This document shows, piece after piece, positions 9,245-18,805 of a stretch of DNA of 64,000 nucleotides. This stretch comes from Actibacterium sp. (GTDB lineage: Bacteria; Pseudomonadota; Alphaproteobacteria; Rhodobacterales; Rhodobacteraceae): contig JADQCB010000005.1 in NCBI GenBank assembly GCA_016278325.1, forward strand, positions 43,406 to 107,405, read 5' to 3'. Within the stretch, counting starts at the first letter, position 1. Each line of letters begins with the position of its first letter. Made by a program: the position numbers and the translations under genes. The notes below the pieces were generated by a model. That model made no database searches. It was given only the letters and a program-made list of their open reading frames with translations, and was not told the DNA's origin.

Positions 9245-11719
9245 TCATCCGCCGTCTGGTGGGATCAGCCGGGTCACCCCCACCGCGCCGGCCCGCGCCA
9301 GCGCGGGATCCAGTGACATCGGGATGTATTCGCCGCGCCGCCACAATGCGCCCAGGTCGTCGTAATGACGGCTCAGCGGATGGCCCGACTGCCCGGTCGA
9401 GATGATGAAAACGGAACTGTCCGGATCGGCGAAATCGTAGACCCCGCGATACCCCGCGCCATGTATGTTCGTGAAGGGCCTGGGGGCGGTGCCGCTGGTC
9501 AGGCCGCGCAGCAGGGTATTGTCGCCGCCGCTGGTCGATTGGTGAATGTTCACCAGCCATCGCAGCACGGGAACCTCGCCCAGCACCGGGTGATCGTGCA
9601 GGGCCACATGCGCATCGCCCCAGCGCAGGCTTTCGAGCGAGGCGCTGTATTGCTCGTCGATCCAGATCAGCGCGTCGTCCAGCGCGGTGCGCGCAATATC
9701 GGTGCAGCTTTCGGTGGCGGTGGATTGCACCACGTCGCACCAGGCCGCGGCGCCGTCGGCATTGCGGAACACGCGTTCCAGGAACAGCGGATCGACATGG
9801 CGGAAGGATTCGGCCAGCGGCCCCAGGTCATCGCGGATCAACCGATCCTGAAGGTGGCGCAGCCAGGCCGCGAAAATCAGCGGCTCGGGCATGTGCTCGT
9901 TCATCTCGCCGTTCCATTCGGCCAGCATCGCCAGCGCCCTTTGGCGTTTGCGCGCCATCGTCCCGGCGGGGGCGGCATCGCCGGTGAACCACAGGTTGCG
10001 GGCGATCAGCGGCAGGACCGAGCGCGCGGTGAAGCTGACCGTGTCGAGTTGCGCCTCGATGAAGCTTTCGCGGGTATGCACCTCGCGGTTCTGCATCAGC
10101 CGCCGCCAGCGCCGGATACGTTGCGTGTCGCCCCAGTTGTAACTGACATGCAACGGGAAGGGCCGGTCGACGATCTTGTTGTTGGTGTTGCCCAGGATGC
10201 CGCCGGCGGGGTCCACGAAACGCGGGTTGGCAGTATAGGGGAACATGCCCTGCCAGCGGTTGGTGAGGATCCAGCCGGGGCTGGGAATCCGCCCGCGGGT
10301 CTGATGGCGCGCATCGCGGCGCGGCATCTGCCCGATCAGTTGCAGCGCGATCGAATCCTTGTCGATCAGCGTCAGGTTCTGTGCCGGGGCACCCCAGTCG
10401 GCGCCGGCGGCGATGCCCGCCTCGACCGAATGGGCGCGCATCAGCTTGAGCGCGGCCGTGGCTGTCCTGTCGCGGTCGCTCAGGGCGGTCCACGCGACCG
10501 CGGCGACACGGCCGCGCGGCGTGACCGCGTCCAGGTTTCGATGGCTTCCCGGGATCACGGGCCCGTTCTCGGTCGCGCGCAGGGTGATGGTCACCGGCCT
10601 GGCGCCATTCACCTTTATGATCGACCGGCGGGTTTCGAAATTCTTCCAGCCCTCCGGGGTTCGGTATTGCCCGGGGTTCTCGGGGTTCAGCTGTTCGATG
10701 AAAATGTCGAGGTCGTCCAGATAGGCCGATGTCAGGCCCCAGGCCAGGCGTTCGGATCGTCCGACCAGGACAAAGGGAGCCCCCGGGATGGTGCCGCCGA
10801 TCACCCCGCCGGTGGAAAGCTGCAATTCGGCCAGGTACCAGATCGAGGGCGCCGAAAAACCCAGATGCGGATCGTTCGCCAGCAGCGTGCCGCCCGCCGC
10901 CGAGCGTTCGGGCGCCGCGGCCCAGGCGTTCGAGGCGCCCGCGAATCCGGGCGCGGGAAACGGCGACAGCGGATCGCGGCCGGCGGTCGCGGTGCCGGCA
11001 TACCGGCGCGCTTTCAGGTCGGGAAACAGCGCGGCATAGTCGGGCAGGGCGGCAATGCCCGGCCCCGGCACATCGGGCAGGATGTCGCGCACGCGGTCCT
11101 CGGGCAGGACGAGCGAGGCGCGCGCGCGCAGAACCTCTTGCGAAAGGTTGGCCGACATCTGCACCGCCATCAGCTTGCCCAGCGCGATGGAATCTGCCGG
11201 CTGCCAGAAGGCGATCTCGTTCGAGAACAGGAAGAACTCGGGCGCGCCGCGGCCCAGCGACCGTTCGTTGACCTGCCGGATCCAGGCGTTGACGCCATCG
11301 GCATAGGCTTGCAGCGCGGCAATGGTGTCGGGATCCTGCGCCGCCACTGACCGGGTCGCGGCGCCATAGAGGTCGAAGCGGCGCATCAGCTCATCGGTTT
11401 TCAGGGTGCGGGTTCCGAACATCTCGCTCAGCCGGCCCTGCACTGTGCGCCGCATCACCACCATCTGCCAAAGCCGGTCCTGCGCGTGGGCAAAGCCCAG
11501 GGCGAAGAACACGTCGGCATCGGTCTGCCCGGTGATATGCGGCACCGCGTTGTTGTCGCGCACGATCTCGACCGGGCCGGAGACCCCGTCGATGCGATAG
11601 GTCGCATCGTAATCCGGCAGCGACCGCGCGGCGAGATAGTATGTCACGATTGCGGCAAGGGCGCTCAGCGCGACCGCGCCGGCGAAGAGGCGAATAAGCC
11701 AGCGGAAAAGAGTGGCCAT
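9245..11719 (-). CDS. Penicillin-acylase-family N-terminal nucleophile hydrolase
   Basis: 824 residues, starting MATLFRWLIRLF followed by a hydrophobic helix (to about residue 30) that acts as signal anchor for export. Family course is complete: alpha-chain part with FALGFAHAQDRLWQM, a linker, and the autocatalytic processing site GASNAW with Ser263 as the new beta-chain N-terminus and nucleophile. The beta chain shows NDPHLG, GNTNNK and the C-terminal STGQSGHP, which fit amide hydrolases of the penicillin G acylase/AHL acylase group. It is convergent with the P450 gene. Substrate could be an N-acyl homoserine lactone, a beta-lactam side chain or another amide; a LuxR solo elsewhere in the window is compatible with signal turnover but proves nothing. 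Confidence 0.93.
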   Translation of the reverse strand: MATLFRWLIRLFAGAVALSALAAIVTYYLAARSLPDYDATYRIDGVSGPVEIVRDNNAVPHITGQTDADVFFALGFAHAQDRLWQMVVMRRTVQGRLSEMFGTRTLKTDELMRRFDLYGAATRSVAAQDPDTIAALQAYADGVNAWIRQVNERSLGRGAPEFFLFSNEIAFWQPADSIALGKLMAVQMSANLSQEVLRARASLVLPEDRVRDILPDVPGPGIAALPDYAALFPDLKARRYAGTATAGRDPLSPFPAPGFAGASNAWAAAPERSAAGGTLLANDPHLGFSAPSIWYLAELQLSTGGVIGGTIPGAPFVLVGRSERLAWGLTSAYLDDLDIFIEQLNPENPGQYRTPEGWKNFETRRSIIKVNGARPVTITLRATENGPVIPGSHRNLDAVTPRGRVAAVAWTALSDRDRTATAALKLMRAHSVEAGIAAGADWGAPAQNLTLIDKDSIALQLIGQMPRRDARHQTRGRIPSPGWILTNRWQGMFPYTANPRFVDPAGGILGNTNNKIVDRPFPLHVSYNWGDTQRIRRWRRLMQNREVHTRESFIEAQLDTVSFTARSVLPLIARNLWFTGDAAPAGTMARKRQRALAMLAEWNGEMNEHMPEPLIFAAWLRHLQDRLIRDDLGPLAESFRHVDPLFLERVFRNADGAAAWCDVVQSTATESCTDIARTALDDALIWIDEQYSASLESLRWGDAHVALHDHPVLGEVPVLRWLVNIHQSTSGGDNTLLRGLTSGTAPRPFTNIHGAGYRGVYDFADPDSSVFIISTGQSGHPLSRHYDDLGALWRRGEYIPMSLDPALARAGAVGVTRLIPPDGG

Positions 11720-11798
11720 GAGCTTCCCGTTGTTGACGGCCCAGCCCGAGCCGTTAGTTAGGGGGGACCTTAAGGCAACCGGCAGCGGGGGAAAAGAC

Positions 11799-12671
11799 AT
11801 GGCAAAGGTAAGTTTTCTGGGACTGGGCGTGATGGGATTCCCGATGGCCGGGCACCTGGCGGCCAAGGGCCACGCGGTGACCGTCTATAACCGGACCGCG
11901 TCCAAGGCCGACGCCTGGGTGGAACAGCATGGCGGCAGATCGGCCCCCACCCCGCGCGACGCGGCAGAGGGGGCCGAGTTCGTGATGGCCTGTGTCGGCA
12001 ATGACGACGATCTGCGCGCCGTCTGCTCGGGGCCCGAGGGCGCCTTTGCCGGGATGAGCGCGGGCAGCGTGTTCGTCGATCACACCACGGTTTCGGCCAA
12101 GGTCACGCGCGAGATGTATGCCGAGGCCGCCGCCCGGGACCTGGCCTTCGTCGACGCGCCGATTTCCGGTGGCCAGGCAGGGGCCGAGAACGGCGCGTTG
12201 TCGGTCATGTGCGGCGGCGATGCCGGTGCCTTCGACCGGGCCGCGCCGATCATCGACGCCTATGCCAAGATCTGCCGCCGGATCGGCGAAAGCGGCGCCG
12301 GGCAGATGACCAAGATGTGCAACCAGATCGCCATTGCCGGGCTGGTCCAGGGCCTGTCCGAGGCGCTGCATTTCGCCGAGAAATCCGGACTGGACGGGCG
12401 CGCTGTGGTCGAGGTGATCAGCCAGGGCGCCGCCGGAAGCTGGCAGATGAACAACCGCTACGAGACGATGCTGGATGACAAGTTCGACTTCGGCTTCGCG
12501 GTGGACTGGATGCGCAAGGACCTGGGCATTTGCCTGGACACCGCCGACGAGAACGGCGCCAGCCTGCCGGTGACGGCGCTGGTCGACCAGTTCTACAAGG
12601 ATGTCCAGAAACTGGGCGGCGGCCGGTGGGACACTTCGAGCCTGATCCGACGGCTGCGCGCGATCGGCTGA
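11799..12671 (+). CDS. NAD-dependent beta-hydroxyacid dehydrogenase
   Basis: 290 residues of the 3-hydroxyisobutyrate dehydrogenase/tartronate semialdehyde reductase family. Rossmann motif GLGVMG (8-13), substrate loop DAPISGG (119-125) and catalytic Lys172 in QMTKMCNQ are all present. The enzyme oxidises or reduces a small beta-hydroxy acid with NAD(P). The exact acid (3-hydroxyisobutyrate, tartronate semialdehyde, glyoxylate or succinic semialdehyde) cannot be decided from sequence alone; no pathway gene is adjacent. It is divergent from the acylase gene with 79 bp between starts. Start ATG follows GGGGGAAAAGAC. Confidence 0.9.
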   Translation: MAKVSFLGLGVMGFPMAGHLAAKGHAVTVYNRTASKADAWVEQHGGRSAPTPRDAAEGAEFVMACVGNDDDLRAVCSGPEGAFAGMSAGSVFVDHTTVSAKVTREMYAEAAARDLAFVDAPISGGQAGAENGALSVMCGGDAGAFDRAAPIIDAYAKICRRIGESGAGQMTKMCNQIAIAGLVQGLSEALHFAEKSGLDGRAVVEVISQGAAGSWQMNNRYETMLDDKFDFGFAVDWMRKDLGICLDTADENGASLPVTALVDQFYKDVQKLGGGRWDTSSLIRRLRAIG

Positions 12672-12680
12672 GGGCAGGGG

Positions 12681-12713
12681 CCTCACGCAGCGGTGAGCTG
12701 ACGTGGCGTGAGG
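12681..12713 (+). terminator. Hairpin after the dehydrogenase gene
   Basis: Inverted repeat CCTCACGC ... GCGTGAGG (8-bp arms, 17-nt loop) starting 9 bases after the stop at 12671. No T-run follows, so it may be a weak terminator or a 3'-end stabiliser. Confidence 0.4.
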
Positions 12714-12881
12714 GGTCCGGCCAGCACGGAGATTCACACGACTGCGTGAAAAGCTACTGAAAACATTCAAAGATCCGGAATGCCTCTTATGTGGGGGGAT
12801 GAGCCGGGACGGCGCCCGCGGCGTTGTCCCAGACATTCCGGCGGGCCATGCCGGCCCGCGCAAAACGCAAAGGAGGATCAT

Positions 12882-13361
12882 ATGAAACGCGCAATTCTTG
12901 CCGCTTCGCTTGCCCTTCCACTTGGCGCCACCGGGGCGTTCGCCGCCTCTGACCAGATGCTTGACAAGGTTGATACCATCCTTGACGACAACGGCTTCAC
13001 CGAGGTGGCGCCCGCGACGCTGAGCGACGATCAACTGTCCTATATCTATCTCCAAGCGACCACGGACGAGGATTCCGCCCGCCTGGAACAGAAGATCAAG
13101 GAGGCAATCTCGCCCGACATGGCCGACGTGACGCTGTTGCCGGCGTCGGTGTTGACCGATGATACCGCCGAGTTGATCATCTCCTTCACCTATCCGAAGG
13201 ATGTCCGCCAGGCGGTGCAGGATATCCTGGATCAGAACGGCTACGACTCGGTCGATGCCGGTGATCTGAGCGGGCCGCAGGTGGCCGAGATCTATCTTGC
13301 CGGAACCGGTGGCAGCGATACCGAGGTGGACCGCGCGATCAAGAGCGCCCTGCAAAGCTGA
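12882..13361 (+). CDS. Secreted protein made of a duplicated ~52-residue domain, unknown function
   Basis: 159 residues. A signal peptide is clear: MKRAILAASL then a hydrophobic run with cleavage likely after AFA (residue 21). The mature protein contains two copies of one unit at 26-77 and 108-159; both read V-x-x-ILD-x-NG-(F/Y) near the start, LS-x-x-Q-x-x-x-IYL in the middle and IK-x-A at the end. The copies are joined by a linker of about 30 residues. Each unit looks like an alpha-helical hairpin. A perfect AGGAGG lies before the ATG, so it is probably well expressed. It is not a lipoprotein and has no cysteine. I know no function for it. Confidence 0.85.
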   Translation: MKRAILAASLALPLGATGAFAASDQMLDKVDTILDDNGFTEVAPATLSDDQLSYIYLQATTDEDSARLEQKIKEAISPDMADVTLLPASVLTDDTAELIISFTYPKDVRQAVQDILDQNGYDSVDAGDLSGPQVAEIYLAGTGGSDTEVDRAIKSALQS

Positions 13362-13495
13362 GCCGGTTTTCACCCCCATGTTGCGGGCGGGGCGGTGCGT
13401 GATGCGCCGCCCCCTTGCATGCTTGCCCCGGTCAGGGCTGACAAGCGCCGCGCGACTTGATAGTGTTGTCCGGCCAGTCGGGGCAGGGGGGCCGA

Positions 13496-14089
13496 ATGAC
13501 CACGGGGCGCAGGATCATGATCGCCGCGCTATGCGCGATACCGCTTGCGGCGCCGGCCATTGCCGGGTCCGTGGTCAGCTCCAAGGCCCGCGCGATGCTG
13601 TTCGAATCGCAGACCCGCCTGCTGGACCGCCGCGCGGCCACGCAATACGAGGATTCGGCACGCCTGAAACCGGAATCGGCCTTCGCTCCCGCGCGCTTCA
13701 ACAGCCCGGCCTATGACGGGACATATCGCGGAGAATTCCTCGACATGGCCAGGGCGGCCGCCCGGCGCCACGGGGTGCCGACGGACCTGTTCCTGCGGCT
13801 GGTGCAGCAGGAAAGCGGTTGGAACCCCGCGGCGAAAAGCGCCAAGGGCGCGCTCGGGCTGGCGCAGCTCATGCCGTCGACGGCGCGCAGGCTGGGCGTG
13901 GATCCCCGCGATCCGGGCCAGAACCTGGATGGCGGCGCCCGCTATCTGCGCCAGCAATACGAAAAGTTCCGCTCCTGGCGGCTGGCGCTGGCGGCCTATA
14001 ACGCCGGCCCCCAGGCGGTGGAAAACCATGGCGGCGTGCCGCCCTATCGCGAGACGAAGAACTACGTTCAGGCGATCTGGGGCAGCTAG
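13496..14089 (+). CDS. Lytic transglycosylase (SLT domain)
   Basis: 197 residues with an N-terminal signal peptide (hydrophobic run at 7-23). The catalytic domain spans about 80-195: QQESGWNP with the general-acid Glu106, then [22 protein letters not shown] and AAYNAGP, the standard motif set of family 1 soluble lytic transglycosylases. It cleaves peptidoglycan glycan strands in the periplasm to give 1,6-anhydro ends. It is short, a bare SLT domain without the superhelical part of Slt70. The ATG at 13496 is preferred over an earlier ATG at 13457 because the signal peptide then has a normal length. Confidence 0.92.
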   Translation: MTTGRRIMIAALCAIPLAAPAIAGSVVSSKARAMLFESQTRLLDRRAATQYEDSARLKPESAFAPARFNSPAYDGTYRGEFLDMARAAARRHGVPTDLFLRLVQQESGWNPAAKSAKGALGLAQLMPSTARRLGVDPRDPGQNLDGGARYLRQQYEKFRSWRLALAAYNAGPQAVENHGGVPPYRETKNYVQAIWGS

Positions 14090-14113
14090 GCGCGGGCCGG
14101 GCCGCGAAAGGGC

Positions 14114-14140
14114 TTGTCAATGGCATGCGTTTGCCATAGA
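14114..14140 (+). promoter_or_regulatory. Probable promoter of rpsB-tsf
   Basis: TTGTCA (14114-14119) and CATAGA (14135-14140) resemble the strong alphaproteobacterial -35/-10 pair, but the spacer of 15 bp is short. The site leaves a leader of about 120 nt before rpsB, where S2 autoregulation would be expected. Confidence 0.45.
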
Positions 14141-14265
14141 CGAGCGCTCACTTCACAGGCGGGGCCGGGCCGCGCGGGGAGACATCCCGCGCATGTCCAC
14201 CGGTTGGGGGCGTTGCGACGCCACCCTGATGCCCCGTCCAGGCGCAAACCGGAAAGGAAATGGAC

Positions 14266-15036
14266 ATGGCGCTTCCCGATTTCTCCATGCGTCAGCTGCT
14301 TGAAGCTGGCGTTCACTTTGGCCACCAGACCCAACGCTGGAACCCGCGCATGGGGCCGTTCATCTATGGTGAACGCAACGGCATTCACATCATCGACCTG
14401 ACCCAGACGGTTCCGATGCTGGACGCCGCGCTGAACGTGGTGCGCGAAACCGTCGCCAAGGGCGGAAGCATCCTGTTCGTCGGCACCAAGCGGCAGGCGT
14501 CGCGCCCGGTCGCCGAGGCCGCCGAACGCTGCGCGCAATATTACATGAACCACCGCTGGCTGGGGGGCACCCTGACCAACTGGAAGACCGTCAGCCAGTC
14601 GATCAACCGGCTGAAGGCGATTGACGAGCAGCTGGAGACCGGCGCCGAAGGTCTGACCAAGAAGGAACGCCTCGGGATGGAGCGCGAGCAGGCGAAACTG
14701 CAAGCCTCGCTCGGCGGGATCAGGGAAATGGGCGGCCTGCCCGATCTTCTGTTCGTCATCGACGTGAAGAAAGAGGATCTGGCGATCCTCGAGGCGAAGA
14801 AGCTGGGCATCCCGGTTGTCGCCGTGGTCGATACGAACTGCTCGCCCGATGGCATCGATTACATCGTGCCCGGCAATGACGACGCGGCCCGCGCGATCGC
14901 GCTGTATTGCGATCTGGTCAGCCGCGCCGCCCTGGACGGGGTGAATGCGCAGATGGGCGCCGCCGGCGTCGATCTCGGCGCGCTGGAAGAGGCCCCGCAG
15001 GAAGAGGCCGCCGAGGCCGAAAAGGCCGAGAGCTGA
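14266..15036 (+). CDS. rpsB: 30S ribosomal protein S2
   Basis: 256 residues. The start [19 protein letters not shown] is the family N-terminus; an in-frame ATG six bases upstream is less well placed relative to the AAAGGA site. Conserved blocks [28 protein letters not shown] and [14 protein letters not shown] are intact. S2 binds the 30S head near S1. The tail is an acidic A/E-rich extension (about 235-256) common in this order. Paired with tsf 91 bp downstream, the universal rpsB-tsf arrangement. Confidence 0.98.
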   Translation: MALPDFSMRQLLEAGVHFGHQTQRWNPRMGPFIYGERNGIHIIDLTQTVPMLDAALNVVRETVAKGGSILFVGTKRQASRPVAEAAERCAQYYMNHRWLGGTLTNWKTVSQSINRLKAIDEQLETGAEGLTKKERLGMEREQAKLQASLGGIREMGGLPDLLFVIDVKKEDLAILEAKKLGIPVVAVVDTNCSPDGIDYIVPGNDDAARAIALYCDLVSRAALDGVNAQMGAAGVDLGALEEAPQEEAAEAEKAES

Positions 15037-15127
15037 GCCCGGGGCCGCTGTCACGGAATTGACACCGGGCGCGATCGGTCCGATCCGCGCCCGGAAAACC
15101 CGAAGACTTCTATCGAGGAGAGCCGAC

Positions 15128-16003
15128 ATGGCAATCACCGCCGCATTGGTGAAGGAACTGCGCGACAAGACCGGCGCAGGGATGATGGATGCAAAGAAGG
15201 CGCTGACCGAAACCGAGGGCGACATGGATGCCGCCGTCGACTGGCTGCGCACCAAGGGCCTGTCGAAGGCCGCCAAGAAATCCGGCCGCACCGCCGCCGA
15301 AGGGCTGGTGGCCGTCAAGGTATCCGGCGGAAAGGGCGTCGCCGTGGAGGTGAACGCAGAGACCGATTTCGTCGCCAAGAACGCCGATTTCCAGGACATG
15401 GTCGGAAAGATCGCCGATGCCGCGTTGTCGGTCGACGATATCGAGGCCCTGAAATCCGCGGATCTGGACGGCAAGTCGGTGACCGATACCCTGACCGACA
15501 AAATTGCCACCATCGGCGAGAACATGACCCTTCGCCGCATGGCCAGCGTCACCGGCGAGACGGTCGTGTCCTATGTCCATAATGCCGTGGCCGATGGCAT
15601 GGGCAAGATCGGCGTCCTGGTCGCGATGAATGGCGGCGACGAAGCCTTCGGCCGCCAGGTCGCGATGCATGTGGCCGCCGCCAATCCCGCCTCGCTTTCC
15701 GAGGCCGATCTCGACCCTTCGGTGGTCGAGAAGGAAAAGCAGGTCCAGATCGAGATTGCACGCGAATCGGGCAAGCCCGAAGCGGTGATCGAGAAGATGA
15801 TCGAAGGCCGGATGAAGAAATTCCTGGCCGAGGTCACGCTGCTGGGGCAGGGCTTTGTCATCAATCCCGACCTGACCGTGGCCAAGGCCGCGGAAGAGGC
15901 CGGCGCCACCATCGTCGGTTTTGTCCGACTGGAAGTCGGAGAAGGCATCGAGAAAGAGGCCGAGGATTTCGCCGCAGAGGTCGCCAAGGCCGCTCAGGGC
16001 TGA
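15128..16003 (+). CDS. tsf: Elongation factor Ts
   Basis: 291 residues. N-terminal UBA-like domain with [16 protein letters not shown], then the nucleotide-exchange core with the diagnostic ETDFVAKN, and the conserved VAAANP block. EF-Ts releases GDP from EF-Tu during elongation. A GAGGAG ribosome site (GAGGAGAGCCGAC before ATG) sets the start. Second gene of the rpsB-tsf operon. Confidence 0.98.
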   Translation: MAITAALVKELRDKTGAGMMDAKKALTETEGDMDAAVDWLRTKGLSKAAKKSGRTAAEGLVAVKVSGGKGVAVEVNAETDFVAKNADFQDMVGKIADAALSVDDIEALKSADLDGKSVTDTLTDKIATIGENMTLRRMASVTGETVVSYVHNAVADGMGKIGVLVAMNGGDEAFGRQVAMHVAAANPASLSEADLDPSVVEKEKQVQIEIARESGKPEAVIEKMIEGRMKKFLAEVTLLGQGFVINPDLTVAKAAEEAGATIVGFVRLEVGEGIEKEAEDFAAEVAKAAQG

Positions 16004-16010
16004 TTCCTGC

Positions 16011-16047
16011 AAAAAAAAGATGGTGCAGCCCCCGCGGCCGCACCATC
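16011..16047 (-). terminator. Terminator for the luxR transcript
   Basis: Perfect 8-bp stem GATGGTGC/GCACCATC (16019-16026 and 16040-16047) with inner GCC/GGC pairing. Read on the minus strand it is followed by eight T (A-run 16011-16018 on plus), a classical intrinsic terminator. It lies 225 bp past the luxR stop; the same hairpin could slow tsf transcription from the other side but has no T-run there. Otherwise 16048-16272 holds nothing I recognise. Confidence 0.8.
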
Positions 16048-16272
16048 GCCGAACGCTGCGTTGCATCTTGGGGATCAGAACGCGCGTTTCATGAACACGG
16101 GCCTGCCGGTGGACTATACACCGTCAGACCCGACCCCGGTATGACCCGGCTGCAAGGTCTGGCGCCGAAATTCCGGGCCGCGCCCTACAGAATGGTTCCA
16201 TGGCCAAAGCCACCACTCACGGAACATCCCCAGCATGCACATTAACCTTGGGTAAAGGTAGTGAGGTATTCC

Positions 16273-17040
16273 TTACCGCCCGGCGCCATTACCCGTTTGC
16301 AGGTTGAATATCTGGTTATGGAATGATGCCTTGAGCACGGCCTGCGCCGTCGTTTCGACGCCCAGAACATCGCGCGCCAGCCGCAAATGCTTTTCCACCG
16401 TGGTCGGCGTCAATCCCATGATTGTCGCAATGTCCTGGGCGGTCTTGCCATCGCCAACCCATTCCAGAACCTCGCGCTGCCGTGTGGTGAGCCTGCGTGC
16501 GGTGCCGGCATAGGGCAGGCCGGTCATCTTGAGATGGGCCACGTTGGCAACGATCAGGATCTCGCGCCCATGTTCGCGCCACAGCGCATCGACATCGTCC
16601 TGGGTCAATCCGCGCCGCGCAGTCAATCCCAACGCACCCTTGGACCGGATCGAAACATTCGGGAAACTGATCGTATAACCGGCGGTTATGCCATGGGCCC
16701 GGTTGAAAGCGACAACCGCTTGTTCCTCGGGCGTCAGATGGCCGTTGGCCGCCTTGTCATGGATCCAGCGCCACGAACAGGCGCCGGTGTTTTCCGAGGC
16801 CCATCGCACCATGGGGCCGTGAAAATACAGGCCATCCTGCATGAAGGGGGTCAGAAACGCCCGGTCATGGTTCGACAGCAACAACATGTCCGCCGGGTCG
16901 CCAAAGGAATTCGCCGTGCGAAACCGGGTATACCCGTAAATGAGCCGGTCGAACCCGAACCGCTCCATATAGGCAAGCAGGCCGTTCCAGACATGCTCGA
17001 TATCCGGCGCAAGGGCCAGGCGCTCAAGTGTCGCAAGCAT
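16273..17040 (-). CDS. LuxR-family regulator with autoinducer-binding domain (solo)
   Basis: 255 residues: N-terminal autoinducer-binding-like domain (about 10-165) and C-terminal LuxR helix-turn-helix (about 192-246) with LTTRQREVLEWVGDGKTAQDIA. The start at 17040 (MLATLERLAL) fits the family; the frame extends 17 codons upstream. No luxI synthase gene lies in the window, so it is a solo. Where the family usually has Asp-Pro contacting the lactone amide, this protein reads His-Gly-Pro (74-76), so it may not bind a standard acyl-homoserine lactone. Tryptophans 80, 90 and 92 around the pocket remain. Target genes unknown. Confidence 0.88.
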   Translation of the reverse strand: MLATLERLALAPDIEHVWNGLLAYMERFGFDRLIYGYTRFRTANSFGDPADMLLLSNHDRAFLTPFMQDGLYFHGPMVRWASENTGACSWRWIHDKAANGHLTPEEQAVVAFNRAHGITAGYTISFPNVSIRSKGALGLTARRGLTQDDVDALWREHGREILIVANVAHLKMTGLPYAGTARRLTTRQREVLEWVGDGKTAQDIATIMGLTPTTVEKHLRLARDVLGVETTAQAVLKASFHNQIFNLQTGNGAGR

Positions 17041-17390
17041 GAAACACCCCCGTGGACGAGCAACGCCGCGCGACATCGCCCGAGACATCATATCCTAACG
17101 CCGGATGTGGTATTGTCGAGTGTCCGGGACTCGTCACATATGCGGGGTCGCGTTCCGGGCCGCTGCGTCGGTTGGGCGGGTAACGGAAACGACTTGAAGA
17201 TCGTGGTGTTAAATATTGTTCATGTTAATTTTTCTGCAAAGGCAGACCGGCGCGGATCGCTTGAGTGCCAGCCGGAAAATGCACCGGGGCCAATGCAATC
17301 GGACGATCCGGCCCAGGAAAAGCGAACTTCGGAGTGAGCCCGCCGCGTGGCCGGATCGATAAATAATTTACATAATACAGATTATCGGCA
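17041..17390. other. 350-bp intergenic region between luxR and phoB
   Basis: Upstream of luxR and downstream of phoB. No gene is visible. Two AT-rich islands stand out against the GC-rich surroundings: 17207-17236 and 17360-17390. The second lies just past the phoB stop and contains CGATAA ... TTATCG arms that could form a weak hairpin. No promoter can be named with confidence. Confidence 0.4.
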
Positions 17391-18083
17391 TTAGCCCAGA
17401 GCGTAGCCGGCGCCGCGCACGGTGCGCAGCGGATCCGCCCCGCCATGCTGGCGCAACGCCTTGCGCAGGCGCCCGATATGCACATCCACGGTGCGCGTGT
17501 CGACATAGATATCGCGCCCCCAGACGCGATCCAGCAATTGCTCGCGGTTCCAGACCCGGCCCGGCTTTTCCATGAAGGTCGACAACAGGCGAAACTCGGT
17601 CGGTCCCAGCTTCAACGGTTTGCCGTCGCGGGTGACGCGATGGGTTTCGCCGTCCAGCACGATATCCTCGAATGTCAGTTGTCCGCCGATGGCGGCCGGC
17701 CGGGTGCGGCGCAACTGGGCGCGGATGCGGGCCATCAGCTCGGCGACGGAGTATGGCTTGACGACGTAATCGTCGGCCCCGGTTTCCAGCCCCCTCACCC
17801 GGTCGACCTCTTCGGACCGGGCGCTGAGCATGATCACCGGCAGATCGCGCGTCTCGGCGCGCGTCTTGATCTGGCGGCAGACCTCGATGCCCGAGACATT
17901 GGGCAGCATCCAGTCCAGGACGATGATGTCCGGCGGATTTTCGCGGATCTGCAACAAGGCCTCTTCACCATTGCCGGCGCGGGAAACGGCAAAGCCCTCG
18001 GCCTCAAGGTTATAGGCCAGGACTTCGCGTTGCGCGGGCTCATCCTCGACAACCAGAACATGTGGCTGCTCGACGGCCGACAT
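17391..18083 (-). CDS. phoB: Phosphate regulon response regulator PhoB
   Basis: 230 residues, OmpR/PhoB class. Receiver with E13-D14, phosphoacceptor D57 in VLDWMLP and K109 in VVKPYS; winged-helix DNA-binding domain from about 130 with TEFRLL, DVHIGRLRKAL and VRGAGYAL at the C-terminus. It activates genes carrying Pho boxes under phosphate limitation. The ATG at 18083 overlaps the phoU stop (TGATG); a GTG one codon earlier is possible. Co-transcribed with phoU. Confidence 0.96.
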   Translation of the reverse strand: MSAVEQPHVLVVEDEPAQREVLAYNLEAEGFAVSRAGNGEEALLQIRENPPDIIVLDWMLPNVSGIEVCRQIKTRAETRDLPVIMLSARSEEVDRVRGLETGADDYVVKPYSVAELMARIRAQLRRTRPAAIGGQLTFEDIVLDGETHRVTRDGKPLKLGPTEFRLLSTFMEKPGRVWNREQLLDRVWGRDIYVDTRTVDVHIGRLRKALRQHGGADPLRTVRGAGYALG

Positions 18084-18805
18084 CACTCATCGACCTCGAT
18101 ATTCTCGAACGGCGTCCGGTCCCCCTTGGGACGGTCGTCCTCGGGCATCACGCCGGTGCTGAGATAGATCACCTGCTCGGCGATCGAGGTCACATGATCG
18201 CCCATCCGCTCGATATTCTTGGCGATGAAATGCAGATGCATGCAGGCGGTGATGTTGCGCGGATCCTCCATCATGAAGGTCAGGAATTCACGGAACAGCG
18301 CATTATACATCTGATCGACCTCATGGTCGCGCATCCGCACGTCCTGGGCCAGTTCCGCGTCGCGCTGGATATAGGCGTCCAGCGCGTCCTTGAGCATCCC
18401 CTCGACGGTCTTGGCCATGCGCCGGATGGCCCCCGACGCGCCCTCGACCGGCTGCATCTGCACCAGCACCGAGGTGCGCTTGGCCAGGTTCTTGGCATAG
18501 TCCCCGACCCGTTCCAGGTTGCCCGAGATCTTCATCACCGTCAGCACGGTGCGCAAATCCGATGCCGTGGGCGAGCGTAGCGCGATCACCCGTGCGCATT
18601 CCTCGTTCACCTTCTCTTCCAGGTTGTCGATCGCCTTGTCGCCACGGCGCACGCTTTCGGCCAGTTCCTCGTCGCGCCGCTCCAGCGACGTGGCGGCATC
18701 GAGGATCGCCGCCTCGACGAGCCCGCCCATCTTCATGATCATTGCCTGGATCGCCTCCAGATCGCGGTCATAGGAGGCGACGATATGGTGTCCGTGATCC
18801 GACAT
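18083..18805 (-). CDS. phoU: Phosphate signalling protein PhoU
   Basis: 240 residues, all-helical with two PhoU repeats; each has the metal-cluster type signature (GDYAKNLAKR near 140, and a second copy reading MGDHVTSIAEQ near 215). It links phosphate transporter activity to PhoR and keeps PhoB off when phosphate is plentiful. Start at 18805 (MSDHGHHIVASYD) follows AGAAGG and matches the family; an in-frame extension to 18961 is not protein-like. It normally follows pstB. Here no pst gene is adjacent; a Pho box lies 191 bp upstream instead. Confidence 0.95.
   Translation of the reverse strand: MSDHGHHIVASYDRDLEAIQAMIMKMGGLVEAAILDAATSLERRDEELAESVRRGDKAIDNLEEKVNEECARVIALRSPTASDLRTVLTVMKISGNLERVGDYAKNLAKRTSVLVQMQPVEGASGAIRRMAKTVEGMLKDALDAYIQRDAELAQDVRMRDHEVDQMYNALFREFLTFMMEDPRNITACMHLHFIAKNIERMGDHVTSIAEQVIYLSTGVMPEDDRPKGDRTPFENIEVDE

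Noticed and set aside
9365-11350. 661-codon open frame on the plus strand
   Set aside because: It lies antisense to the acylase gene, with composition of a GC-rich shadow frame and no recognisable motif.
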